The translations under genes were made by a program, and so were the position numbers. This document shows, one piece after another, positions 1 to 6,396 of a stretch of DNA of 7,318 bases. The stretch comes from Actinomycetes bacterium. Lineage in GTDB: Bacteria; Actinomycetota; Coriobacteriia; Coriobacteriales; Eggerthellaceae. The notes under the pieces were generated by a model. It saw only the letters and a program-made list of their open reading frames with translations. It did no database searches and was not told the DNA's origin. The stretch covers positions 1 through 7,318 of the forward strand of contig JAEYEL010000114.1 of NCBI GenBank assembly GCA_023403475.1, given 5' to 3'. The number at the start of each line of letters is the position of its first letter. Position 1 is the stretch's first letter.

Positions 1-5
1 CGTCG

Positions 6-2591
6 TCACTCTCCCGTCAGCGAGGAGCCTTCCTTCGCATCGTTCGCTTCGAAAGCCTTCAGCGTCTCCAATTCCATGGCGTCTACAAGAACCTCGCGCG
101 GCTTGCTTCCGTTCGGCGGTCCCACGACGCCCTTCTCTTCCAGCATGTCCATTATACGGCCTGCTCGTGAATATCCAACCTTAAGGCGTCTCTGGATATT
201 CGATGTGGACCCAAGGCCGCTCGACACCACGATGTCGGCCGCCTCCCAAATGAGCGGATCGTCCGCCTGCGACCCGCCGCCCGCACCGTCGGGCGAAGAC
301 GCCCCCAGCGTGACGAGGTTCGTCTGCAGAATCTCGGAGTGGTATTCGGGTTCGCCTTGCTCTTTGAGCATTTCAACCACGGCGTTTATCTCGTCTTCCG
401 ATACGTAGCAACCTTGAATGCGCTGGGGTTTCGCGAACTCCGGCTTCGAGAGCAGCAAATCTCCCAGCCCTATGAGGTTTTCGGCTCCGGGCGTGTCCAA
501 GATGACGCGCGAATCGATGCCGGAAGCCACGTTGAACGCTATGCGGTTCGTGATGTTCGCCTTGATAAGGCCGGTCACGACGTTGGTGGAGGGCCGCTGG
601 GTGGCCACGATGAGGTGTATGCCGGCCGCTCGCGCAAGCTGGGCGATGCGGCTGATGGAGAACTCGACTTCCTTTCCCACGTTCATCATGAGATCGGCCA
701 GCTCGTCGATGATGATGACGATGTAGGGAAGCTCGCCGCCAAGCTCGGATGCGGGCGGCTCCTCCCCCGCTTCATCCGCCTTGCGAATGGCCTTCTGCTC
801 GGCTTGGGCCTTCGCGTTGAACTGGCCTATGTTGCGCGCTCCCACTTTGGAAAACACTTTCAGGCGCCGTTCCATTTCGGCAACACCCCACGAAAGGGCG
901 CTTGCGGCCTCCTTCGCCTCGGTGACCACGGGAACGTAGAGGTGCGGAATGCCGTTGTAGGGCGTGAACTCCACGCGCTTCGGATCCACCATGATGAAGC
1001 GCACCTCGGCCGGCGTGGCGCGCATGAGAATGGACATGATCATGGCGTTTATGGAGACCGATTTGCCCGAGCCCGTGGTGCCGCCGATGAGCAGGTGCGG
1101 CATCTTCGCCAAGTCGGATACGATGGAGTGACCCTCGACGTCCTTGCCGATGGCTATCATGAGAGGGCCGCCGCTTGCGTCTTTGAGGACATCGCCCAGA
1201 AGAACGCTTTCCCGCGTGCGGTTGGGCACCTCTATGCCCACGTAGTTCGTTCCCGGAATAGGCGCGAATATGCGCACGCCGGGCGCGGCGAGGGCAAGGG
1301 CTATGTCGTCTTCGAGCGCGGTGACGCGGCTCACGCGCACGCCGGCGGGCAAATCTACCTTGAACAGGGTGACGGTAGGCCCTGCCACCCAACCGACCAC
1401 CTCTGCGTAGATGGAGAAGCTCTCAAGCGTTTCCTGGAGACGTGCCGCCGTTTCCCCCAGCTCCGCATCGGTGGCGCTCGCCTTGGCCTTCGAATCGCTG
1501 TGGGCGAGCATGCTCATGGGCGGCAGCTCGAATCCCTCCTGCGGATGCGGCGTCGCCAAGGGGGCGGAAGACGATGGAGACGATGCCTGTGAAAAGGACG
1601 CGCCCGAGGCAGCCCTCTCCTTCGCCTTGCCGGAAAGTTCGCCTGCATGCTTTCTTCCCAGCTTGCGGGTCAGAGGGGCGGCTTCGCCTTCGAGAGGATC
1701 GAGCATGGCCGTAACGGCCGCGGAAAACTGCGATTCGGAGGCGTCTTGAAGCGGCATGGAGGCGCGCCGAGGACGCTTGCGCTCGCCCGGGCGCGAAAGC
1801 GCTTGCGTGGGCGCGGCGGAAAGGGGGTGCGCCGGTTTGACGGGAGATAACAAGGCTTCGTCTCCCGAAGCGTTTCCCCCGCGCCCTTGGCGAACGCGCG
1901 CGAACGGCGGTGCGTCGAAAGACCCTGAGGCGTCTTCGCGCGCCGCTTTCGCAGCGCGTGCGCGCTCGATGAGCTGTGACACGGAAAAGCCGATAATGGC
2001 CAACCCCGCCAAAACAAGCCCTATCATCACCACGCAGGAAACGATCTGTCCGAACAGGGCAAGCCCCACCCAGGCTATTCCCGCGCCAAGGTATCCGCCA
2101 CGAACGACAAGGTTCTGCTCGGCGAAAAGCGGCGAGAGGTCGTCGGGGCTTGCAAGGGGAGTGAACAAAGATAGCAGCGAAAGAAGCGCCACGAACACGA
2201 CGAGCAGGCCTATAGTCACGCGGGCGGGCACCCGTTCGCGTTCGAACCTGACAAGAAAGCTCACGCCGACGGCGAGGAGGAAGAACGGAAGCAGGTAGGC
2301 TCCCAAACCGAGCGACAGATGGAGTACCGTCGAGACGAACGAGGTGACGATGGCGTTGGTGGGCATGACCGCCGCAACCATCACGACGACCGCAAGCACC
2401 GCGAACACAACGCCTATGAGGTCGCGCCGTGTCCTATCATCGATGATGCGCGCTTCGGAAGCTTCACCGGACGCATGTCCGCGCGCCTTCGACCGCGCGC
2501 CTTTCCCGCTTGCCTTCGCGTTTGCGCGCCCCGTACCTTTCTGGGGCCTTTTCGCCTGCGACGTTTTGCTTGAACCGGTTTGACGGGCCAC
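6..2591 (-). CDS. ftsK: DNA translocase FtsK/SpoIIIE family
   Basis: Septum-anchored, ATP-driven DNA pump that moves chromosome termini out of the closing division plane. The 861-residue protein opens with about 50 basic, Ala/Lys/Arg-rich residues. Four or five membrane segments follow, at roughly 58-77, 95-114, 126-144 and one long hydrophobic stretch at 165-204. Residues about 210-370 are a low-complexity Ala/Ser/Pro linker. The motor covers about 376-760, with Walker A GTTGSGKS at 504-511, Walker B IVIIIDE ending at D629-E630, and the family block ATQRPSTNVVTGLIKANI near 663-680. A C-terminal winged-helix gamma domain (about 778-837, including SNIQRRLKVGYSRAGRIMD) is the family module that reads polar DNA motifs. 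An in-frame TTG at 2597 directly abuts the AAGGAG and is a poor start; the GTG at 2591 sits 6 bases after it and is preferred. The length is normal and the stop at 6-8 is inside the window. FtsK and SpoIIIE cannot be told apart by sequence alone; a division role is the safer reading because nothing points to sporulation. Confidence 0.95.
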   Translation of the reverse strand: MARQTGSSKTSQAKRPQKGTGRANAKASGKGARSKARGHASGEASEARIIDDRTRRDLIGVVFAVLAVVVMVAAVMPTNAIVTSFVSTVLHLSLGLGAYLLPFFLLAVGVSFLVRFERERVPARVTIGLLVVFVALLSLLSLFTPLASPDDLSPLFAEQNLVVRGGYLGAGIAWVGLALFGQIVSCVVMIGLVLAGLAIIGFSVSQLIERARAAKAAREDASGSFDAPPFARVRQGRGGNASGDEALLSPVKPAHPLSAAPTQALSRPGERKRPRRASMPLQDASESQFSAAVTAMLDPLEGEAAPLTRKLGRKHAGELSGKAKERAASGASFSQASSPSSSAPLATPHPQEGFELPPMSMLAHSDSKAKASATDAELGETAARLQETLESFSIYAEVVGWVAGPTVTLFKVDLPAGVRVSRVTALEDDIALALAAPGVRIFAPIPGTNYVGIEVPNRTRESVLLGDVLKDASGGPLMIAIGKDVEGHSIVSDLAKMPHLLIGGTTGSGKSVSINAMIMSILMRATPAEVRFIMVDPKRVEFTPYNGIPHLYVPVVTEAKEAASALSWGVAEMERRLKVFSKVGARNIGQFNAKAQAEQKAIRKADEAGEEPPASELGGELPYIVIIIDELADLMMNVGKEVEFSISRIAQLARAAGIHLIVATQRPSTNVVTGLIKANITNRIAFNVASGIDSRVILDTPGAENLIGLGDLLLSKPEFAKPQRIQGCYVSEDEINAVVEMLKEQGEPEYHSEILQTNLVTLGASSPDGAGGGSQADDPLIWEAADIVVSSGLGSTSNIQRRLKVGYSRAGRIMDMLEEKGVVGPPNGSKPREVLVDAMELETLKAFEANDAKEGSSLTGE

Positions 2592-2597
2592 GCCCAA

Positions 2598-2603
2598 CTC
2601 CTT
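2598..2603 (-). promoter_or_regulatory. Shine-Dalgarno of ftsK (decides the start)
   Basis: The minus strand reads AAGGAG followed by TTGGGC and then GTG. The TTG touches the Shine-Dalgarno with no spacer, while the GTG has the usual 6-base spacer. The dapA and rnj sites in this window also have 6-base spacers. This favours GTG at 2589-2591 as the ftsK start. Confidence 0.75.
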
Positions 2604-2638
2604 CGTGCTGCGTTTCTTGTACGTTTAAAGTTTGTTCA

Positions 2639-2692
2639 GGTTGGCAACGAGAGCATTCGGACGCCTGTAGCGCAGCCGATGCCTCGCCAACC
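2639..2692 (-). other. Long bulged hairpin between rnj and ftsK
   Basis: On the minus strand the 5' arm GGTTGGCGAGGCATCGG (2676-2692) pairs with 2639-2660. The paired blocks are GGTTGGC/GCCAACC, GAG/CTC, GCAT/ATGC and CGG/CCG, 17 pairs in all. The unpaired bases between the blocks (GTT, T and A) all fall on the 3' arm. The 15-base apical region can form three more pairs, CGC/GCG around TACAG. What follows is TGAACAAACTTTAAACG, with no run of T, so it is not a standard intrinsic terminator. It fills most of the region between rnj and ftsK. Possible roles are an mRNA 3'-end or processing structure, a leader element of ftsK, or a DNA operator. The pairing is read directly; the role is unknown. 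Confidence 0.5.
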
Positions 2693-2698
2693 ATTATA
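2693..2698 (-). promoter_or_regulatory. Candidate -10 box for ftsK
   Basis: A perfect TATAAT on the minus strand begins 2 bases after the rnj stop codon. Transcription would start near 2686, giving a leader of about 95 bases before the ftsK GTG. No good -35 is visible: the hexamer at 17-base spacing is GTCAAT, inside the end of rnj. A separate promoter would let ftsK be expressed apart from the upstream operon. This is a motif-only call. Confidence 0.35.
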
Positions 2699-2700
2699 GC

Positions 2701-4563
2701 CTAAACTTCAAGCAAATTGACTATCACCATGGGTCGCTGCTTCGTCCGTTCCCAAAGCAGTGAAAGGAAGGCGTCGCGCGCAACCTTGCGCAGCTCCTTT
2801 TCCTTGGCGCCTTTGCCCAGAGAACGTTCAACGGCACCCCTTACCGTGCGAATCAGGTCTTCGGCAAGATAGAGGTCGTCGCCGCCGGTTATGCCGTGCA
2901 TTTCCATTTGCACTTCCCCCACGACCGAGCGCTTCTTGGGCGAGATAGCCACGGCGACGCAGGCGAAGCCCTGAGACCCCAACGCGTTGCGCTCGTCGAG
3001 CACGTCTTGCGAGGTGTCGCCCACGGAAAGCCCGTCCACGTACACGATACCGCTCTGCACCGTCTCGCCGCGCCGAACGCCCCGAGAGGAAAGCTCCAAG
3101 CTTTCGCCGTTTTCGCAGAGAAAGACGTTTTCGGGCGGAACGCCTGTTGCCTCGGCAAGTTTCGCATGCGCTCGCAAGTGCATGGCTTCACCGTGGACGG
3201 GAAGGAACGCCTTAGGCTTCACAATGGAGAGGACGATTTTCAGCTCTTCGGCGCCGGCATGCCCCGAAACATGCACGCGCGCACGGCTTTTGTCATACAC
3301 GTCGGCGCCTATCTTGGCGAGCAGGTTGATGATGCGCGTGACCGCCTTCTCGTTTCCGGGAACGGGCGTTGCCGATATGATGACCGTGTCGCCTTCCTCT
3401 ATCTCGATGGTCTTGTGCTCCCCGTTCGCAATACGCGCGAGCGCGGAAAGCGGCTCCCCTTGGGAACCGGTGCACATGATGACCACTTTTTCCGGGGGGA
3501 CGTCCTTGAGGTCATAGGCGTCGATGAGGTTCGCGTCGTCGATGTTGAGATAGCCCAAGCGGCGGGCTATATCGGTGTTCTGTATCATGGAGCGCCCGGT
3601 GACCACGACTTTCCGTCCGTTCGCAACGGCCGCATCGCACACTTGCTGCATGCGGTGGATATGGCTTGCGAACGAGGCCACGATGACGCGCCCGCGCGCC
3701 CGCGCGATGATCTTCTCAAGCTCCACGCCCACCGTGGCCTCGCTCGGCGTGAAGTTCGCGTGCGTGGCGTTCGTGGAATCGCTCATGAGCAGATCAACGC
3801 CTTCTTCACCGAAGCGCGCCAACGCGGCGAAATCGGTTGCCACGCCGTCTATGGGCGTTTGATCGAGCTTGAAGTCACCGGTGTGCAGGACGTTTCCCGC
3901 AGGACTGCGGAAAAAGACCCCCACGGCGCCCGGGATGGAGTGATTCACGGCGAAGAACTCGGCCGTTATGCAGCCGAGCTTCACTTTGTCGCCGGGCTTC
4001 ACTTCCACGAGCTTCGCGTTTTTGATGCGATGCTCGGCGAACTTGCCCTCGATAAGGCCGAGCGTGAGCTTCGTGGCGTAGATGGGCACCTGCGCATCAA
4101 GGTCTTTCAGCAGATAGGGCAGCGTGCCCGTGTGGTCTTCGTGGCCGTGGGTGACGACGATGCCGCGCAGCTTTTCCGCGTTCTGCAAGACGTAGGTGTA
4201 GTCGGGCAGGATAAGGTCGACGCCGGGATGATTGTCGTCGGGAAACATCAGCCCCGCGTCATCGACTATCATGTCGTTTCCGCACTCGAAGACCGTCATG
4301 TTCTTGCCGATGGCGTCGAGGCCGCCTAAGGGAATGATCTTCAAGGTTGCCTTAGGGTCTTTCTTGGAAGACGCGAAACTGCGCCGTGCGGCTTCCTGGA
4401 CGTTCTTGCGGCTGCTTTTCCCCTCGCCTTCGCGCGTAAGCTGCGGGCGCTTCCGCTCAAGGTTCACGTGTCTGTACGATTGCGTTCTCTTGCTCGCATT
4501 CACCTCGTCTTTCTGCGCCCGCAAATCCTGCCGCGCAGCTAAACGGTCGTTCTTTTTCTCCAT
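2701..4563 (-). CDS. rnj: Ribonuclease J (metallo-beta-lactamase/beta-CASP)
   Basis: Cytoplasmic RNase with 5'-to-3' exonuclease and endonuclease activity, used in mRNA decay and rRNA 5'-end maturation. The 620-residue protein has a basic, probably disordered N-terminus (1-72) before the usual family start at LKIIPLGGLDAIGKN. The metal-binding motif HGHEDH is at 139-144, with H208 (AVNHSIPG) and D230 (HTGDFKLD) as further ligands. The beta-CASP part shows SDSTN at 261-265, SFASHIHR near 297-304, GHAGAEEL at 434-441 and PVHGE at 455-459. A C-terminal domain of about 120 residues follows, so all catalytic residues are present. The wording around 87-121 (GKNMTVFECG, GVDLILPDY) is typical of actinobacterial RNase J. 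An upstream ATG at 4611 would overlap dapA by 35 bases; the ATG at 4563 has AAAGGA 6 bases before it and is chosen. Only 13 bases separate it from dapA, so co-transcription is likely. Confidence 0.96.
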   Translation of the reverse strand: MEKKNDRLAARQDLRAQKDEVNASKRTQSYRHVNLERKRPQLTREGEGKSSRKNVQEAARRSFASSKKDPKATLKIIPLGGLDAIGKNMTVFECGNDMIVDDAGLMFPDDNHPGVDLILPDYTYVLQNAEKLRGIVVTHGHEDHTGTLPYLLKDLDAQVPIYATKLTLGLIEGKFAEHRIKNAKLVEVKPGDKVKLGCITAEFFAVNHSIPGAVGVFFRSPAGNVLHTGDFKLDQTPIDGVATDFAALARFGEEGVDLLMSDSTNATHANFTPSEATVGVELEKIIARARGRVIVASFASHIHRMQQVCDAAVANGRKVVVTGRSMIQNTDIARRLGYLNIDDANLIDAYDLKDVPPEKVVIMCTGSQGEPLSALARIANGEHKTIEIEEGDTVIISATPVPGNEKAVTRIINLLAKIGADVYDKSRARVHVSGHAGAEELKIVLSIVKPKAFLPVHGEAMHLRAHAKLAEATGVPPENVFLCENGESLELSSRGVRRGETVQSGIVYVDGLSVGDTSQDVLDERNALGSQGFACVAVAISPKKRSVVGEVQMEMHGITGGDDLYLAEDLIRTVRGAVERSLGKGAKEKELRKVARDAFLSLLWERTKQRPMVIVNLLEV

Positions 4564-4569
4564 AAACGT

Positions 4570-4575
4570 TCCTTT
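4570..4575 (-). promoter_or_regulatory. Shine-Dalgarno of rnj (decides the start)
   Basis: AAAGGA on the minus strand ends 6 bases before the ATG at 4561-4563 and lies between the dapA TAG and that ATG. It argues against the longer reading from 4611 and fits re-initiation by ribosomes finishing dapA. Confidence 0.75.
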
Positions 4576-4576
4576 G

Positions 4577-5473
4577 CTATAGAACTCCCACCTGCCGCAT
4601 GGTCGCCGCAAGTTCGGCCGACTGCTCGGGCGTGGCGTTCACCAGGGGCAGCCGCACGCCGCCTACAGGAAAGCCCACAAGTGAGAGTGCTTCTTTCACC
4701 AGTATAGGATTCGATGTTTTGAACAGGCCTTCCATAAGGGGAAGGAGCTGCTCGTTGGCTTCTTTCGCCTTTTCCCATTCTCCCTGAGCGCAAAGCTCCA
4801 CTATCTGCTTCATGCGGGCGGGAGCCACGTTGCCGATAGTGGATATGACGCCGGCACCGCCCAGCTTCATGATGTCGTAGGTTGCCGAATCGTCTCCCGA
4901 ATACACGGAAAACCCTGTCGGAGCGCACTCGATTATCTCTTTGATCTGATCCATGCGCCCGGATGCTTCCTTCACGGCGACGACGTTGTCGCATTCGCGT
5001 GCGAGCCGCAACGTGGTTTCGGCCTCCATATTGACCACGCAGCGCCCGGGGATGTTGTAAAGGACGATGGGCAGGGCAACCGCATGCGCTATGGTAAGGA
5101 AGTGCCGGTAGATGCCTTCTTGCGGTGGTTTGTTGTAATAGGGCACCACGCACATGAACCCGTCTACCCCCAGCTTTTCCACGTCGCGGGCGAAACCCAC
5201 CGTGTCGGCCGTGCAGTTGTCGCCTACGTTCGCTATGACGGGAACTTTTCCGCCCACGGCCGAAATAACCGCGCGGAACAGCTCCATCTTCTGAGGATAG
5301 AACACCGTGGGGCTTTCGCCCGTCGTTCCGTTCACTATAAGCGCGTCGCTTCCGCCTTCCACGAGGCGGCAAGCAAGCTCCTCGGCCCGGTTAAGGTCGA
5401 GGTCGAGGTTCTCGTCGAACGGCGTGACCATAGCCGGTATCATGCGCCCGAAGCGGGGTTTTTCCTGCAGCAT
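4577..5473 (-). CDS. dapA: 4-hydroxy-tetrahydrodipicolinate synthase
   Basis: Condenses pyruvate with aspartate semialdehyde, the first committed step to diaminopimelate and lysine, in the cytoplasm. The 298-residue TIM-barrel protein has the usual family length. The Schiff-base lysine is K168 in VVAVKEASG. Pyruvate-binding GTTGES is at 49-54 and PYYNKPPQEG at 111-120. Y139 and R144 (LYNIPGR) correspond to E. coli Y133 and R138, so the catalytic set is complete. At the positions of the E. coli lysine-feedback histidines H53 and H56 this protein has Y59 and K62, which suggests weak or no lysine inhibition. An in-frame ATG at 5554 would add 27 residues that do not resemble the family; the ATG at 5473 has AAGGAG 6 bases upstream and leads straight into the normal N-terminus. 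It lies downstream of dapB, which takes its product, and just upstream of rnj. Confidence 0.97.
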   Translation of the reverse strand: MLQEKPRFGRMIPAMVTPFDENLDLDLNRAEELACRLVEGGSDALIVNGTTGESPTVFYPQKMELFRAVISAVGGKVPVIANVGDNCTADTVGFARDVEKLGVDGFMCVVPYYNKPPQEGIYRHFLTIAHAVALPIVLYNIPGRCVVNMEAETTLRLARECDNVVAVKEASGRMDQIKEIIECAPTGFSVYSGDDSATYDIMKLGGAGVISTIGNVAPARMKQIVELCAQGEWEKAKEANEQLLPLMEGLFKTSNPILVKEALSLVGFPVGGVRLPLVNATPEQSAELAATMRQVGVL

Positions 5474-5479
5474 GGCTCT

Positions 5480-5485
5480 CTCCTT
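5480..5485 (-). promoter_or_regulatory. Shine-Dalgarno of dapA (decides the start)
   Basis: AAGGAG lies 6 bases before the ATG at 5471-5473 and supports the 298-residue form. A second AAGGAGG-like site at about 5496-5502 has no start codon at a useful distance; it may be chance or a standby ribosome site next to the hairpin at 5503-5548. Confidence 0.8.
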
Positions 5486-5502
5486 TTGCTGTTCGCCTCC
5501 TT

Positions 5503-5548
5503 GAGACGAAACGGCGCTGCGAACACGCAAGCATCCTCTTTTCGTCCC
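5503..5548 (-). other. Hairpin in the dapA leader
   Basis: On the minus strand GGGACGAAA (5540-5548) pairs with TTTCGTCTC (5503-5511), nine pairs with one G-U. The 28-base interior contains a second small stem, TGCG/CGCA closing a TGTT loop (5518-5529), which two flanking GC pairs can extend. The structure ends immediately before an AAGGAGG and about 29 bases before the dapA start. No T-run follows it, so it is not an intrinsic terminator. It may affect dapA translation or mRNA processing. The whole 135-base gap is shorter than the aptamer of a typical lysine riboswitch, and I do not recognise a known riboswitch here. Confidence 0.4.
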
Positions 5549-5587
5549 GCGCAAAGAAAGCAGGTGGCTTCATTCAACTGAACCCGT

Positions 5588-5596
5588 ATTATGGCA
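5588..5596 (-). promoter_or_regulatory. Candidate extended -10 promoter for dapA-rnj
   Basis: The minus strand reads TGC followed by CATAAT, an extended -10 arrangement, 12 bases after the dapB stop codon. The best -35 at 17-base spacing is TGGAAT, which is weak. A start near 5581 would give a dapA leader of about 108 bases containing the hairpin at 5503-5548. It could supply dapA and rnj independently of pnp-dapB. Confidence 0.3.
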
Positions 5597-5608
5597 CGCC
5601 TGTGCGCG

Positions 5609-6379
5609 TTATTCCATGAAGTTCTCCAAACCTACAATCAGGCCGCTGCGCGCACCCACGCTGCGTATGCCCAGAAGAACGCCGGGCATGTAAGACTCTC
5701 TATCCCACGAGTCGTGCCTGATGGTAAGCGTTTGCCCCATAGACCCGAACACAACCTCTTGGCTGGCCACATAGCCCGAAGACCGCACCGAATGCACGGG
5801 AACGCCCGAAACGAGCGCGCCGCGGGCACCTTCCGCGCCTGCGATTTCGGTCTCGCGACCGGGGGCTTCGCTTGCGCGCCCGCCGCGTGCTTCCGCGATG
5901 ATCTGCGCTGTGCGCACGGCCGTTCCGGAAGGGGCGTCCTTCTTCTTGCAGTGATGGAATTCCAGAACTTCCGCTTCGGGGAAAAACGGCGCGGCGGCGC
6001 GGGCGAACTGCATCATGAGCACGGCGCCCGTCGTGAAGTTCGGCGCGTAGAACAGGCAGGTGCCGGCCGGCGCCAGCGCGGCGAGCTCCTCAAGTTTCTC
6101 CTGCGAAAGCCCTGTCGTTCCCACCACGCAGTCGATGCCTGCGGGAAGGGCGGTGCGCAGGTTGCCTTCCACCACGTTAGGCTGCGTGAAGTCAACCAGC
6201 ACGTCCACGCCGCCTGCCGCGACCGCTTCCGCCACGGAAGCGTATACGGGAAACGCCGCACCTTGCGTAGCATGGGGGTCAATGCCGCAGGCAACTTCCA
6301 TGTCGTCTGCGGCGGTGACCGCCGCCACGACGGCGCTTCCCATACGACCCGCAAACCCGGCAACGGCAACGCGTATCAT
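5609..6379 (-). CDS. dapB: 4-hydroxy-tetrahydrodipicolinate reductase
   Basis: Uses NAD(P)H to reduce the product of DapA to tetrahydrodipicolinate, the second step of the diaminopimelate branch. The 256-residue protein has a normal length. The N-terminal Rossmann fold shows GFAGRMG at 8-14 and the conserved VGTTG at 86-90 and APNF at 112-115. The family signature EVLEFHHCKKKDAPSGTA spans 137-154; H142, H143 and K146 match E. coli H159, H160 and K163. GQTLTIRHDSWDR at 215-227 is also typical. The residue after the second beta strand is acidic (D34 in GIDPHA), which may favour NADH, but this is uncertain. The ATG at 6379 is the only sensible start and opens directly into the fold. The gene is 15 bases downstream of pnp and probably shares its transcript; a 135-base gap separates it from dapA. 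Confidence 0.97.
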   Translation of the reverse strand: MIRVAVAGFAGRMGSAVVAAVTAADDMEVACGIDPHATQGAAFPVYASVAEAVAAGGVDVLVDFTQPNVVEGNLRTALPAGIDCVVGTTGLSQEKLEELAALAPAGTCLFYAPNFTTGAVLMMQFARAAAPFFPEAEVLEFHHCKKKDAPSGTAVRTAQIIAEARGGRASEAPGRETEIAGAEGARGALVSGVPVHSVRSSGYVASQEVVFGSMGQTLTIRHDSWDRESYMPGVLLGIRSVGARSGLIVGLENFME

Positions 6380-6390
6380 AAGCGTTAAAA

Positions 6391-6396
6391 CCTCCT
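6391..6396 (-). promoter_or_regulatory. Shine-Dalgarno of dapB overlapping the pnp stop
   Basis: AGGAGG on the minus strand shares bases with the pnp TAG (6395-6397). The spacer to the dapB ATG is 11 bases, longer than the 6 seen for the other genes here. A ribosome ending pnp would cover this site, so the translation of the two genes is probably coupled. Confidence 0.7.

Noticed and set aside
130..137. GAGAAGGG on the minus strand, identical to the B. subtilis SpoIIIE recognition sequence, inside ftsK itself
   Set aside because: An 8-base match that encodes the ordinary Glu-Lys-Gly of the gamma domain. One copy means little; genome-wide strand skew would be needed to give it meaning.
339..1592. 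A 417-codon open frame on the plus strand opposite ftsK
   Set aside because: It is antisense to a clear FtsK motor, its protein is His/Arg/Gly-rich with no recognisable fold, and long opposite-strand frames are expected in GC-rich coding DNA.
2896..4329. A 477-codon open frame on the plus strand opposite rnj
   Set aside because: It mirrors the RNase J catalytic region, shows no domain and has a composition typical of a shadow frame.
4564..4611. Longer rnj start at the ATG at 4611
   Set aside because: It would overlap dapA by 35 bases and lacks the well-spaced Shine-Dalgarno found before the ATG at 4563.
5391..5573. A 60-codon minus-strand frame starting MKPPAFFARDEKR in the dapA leader, possibly a leader peptide
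   Set aside because: There is no Shine-Dalgarno before its ATG, it overlaps dapA by about 80 bases in another frame, and it has no lysine-rich stretch to suggest attenuation.
5597..5608. Short palindrome GCAC-AGGC-GTGC just after dapB as a terminator
   Set aside because: Only four pairs and no T-run follows on the minus strand.
5474..5608. Lysine riboswitch upstream of dapA
   Set aside because: The gap is shorter than the usual aptamer of about 170 bases and I see none of its conserved multi-helix architecture.
5591..6388. A 265-codon open frame on the plus strand opposite dapB
   Set aside because: It spans almost exactly the dapB gene in reverse, is His/Arg/Cys-rich and has no recognisable motif.
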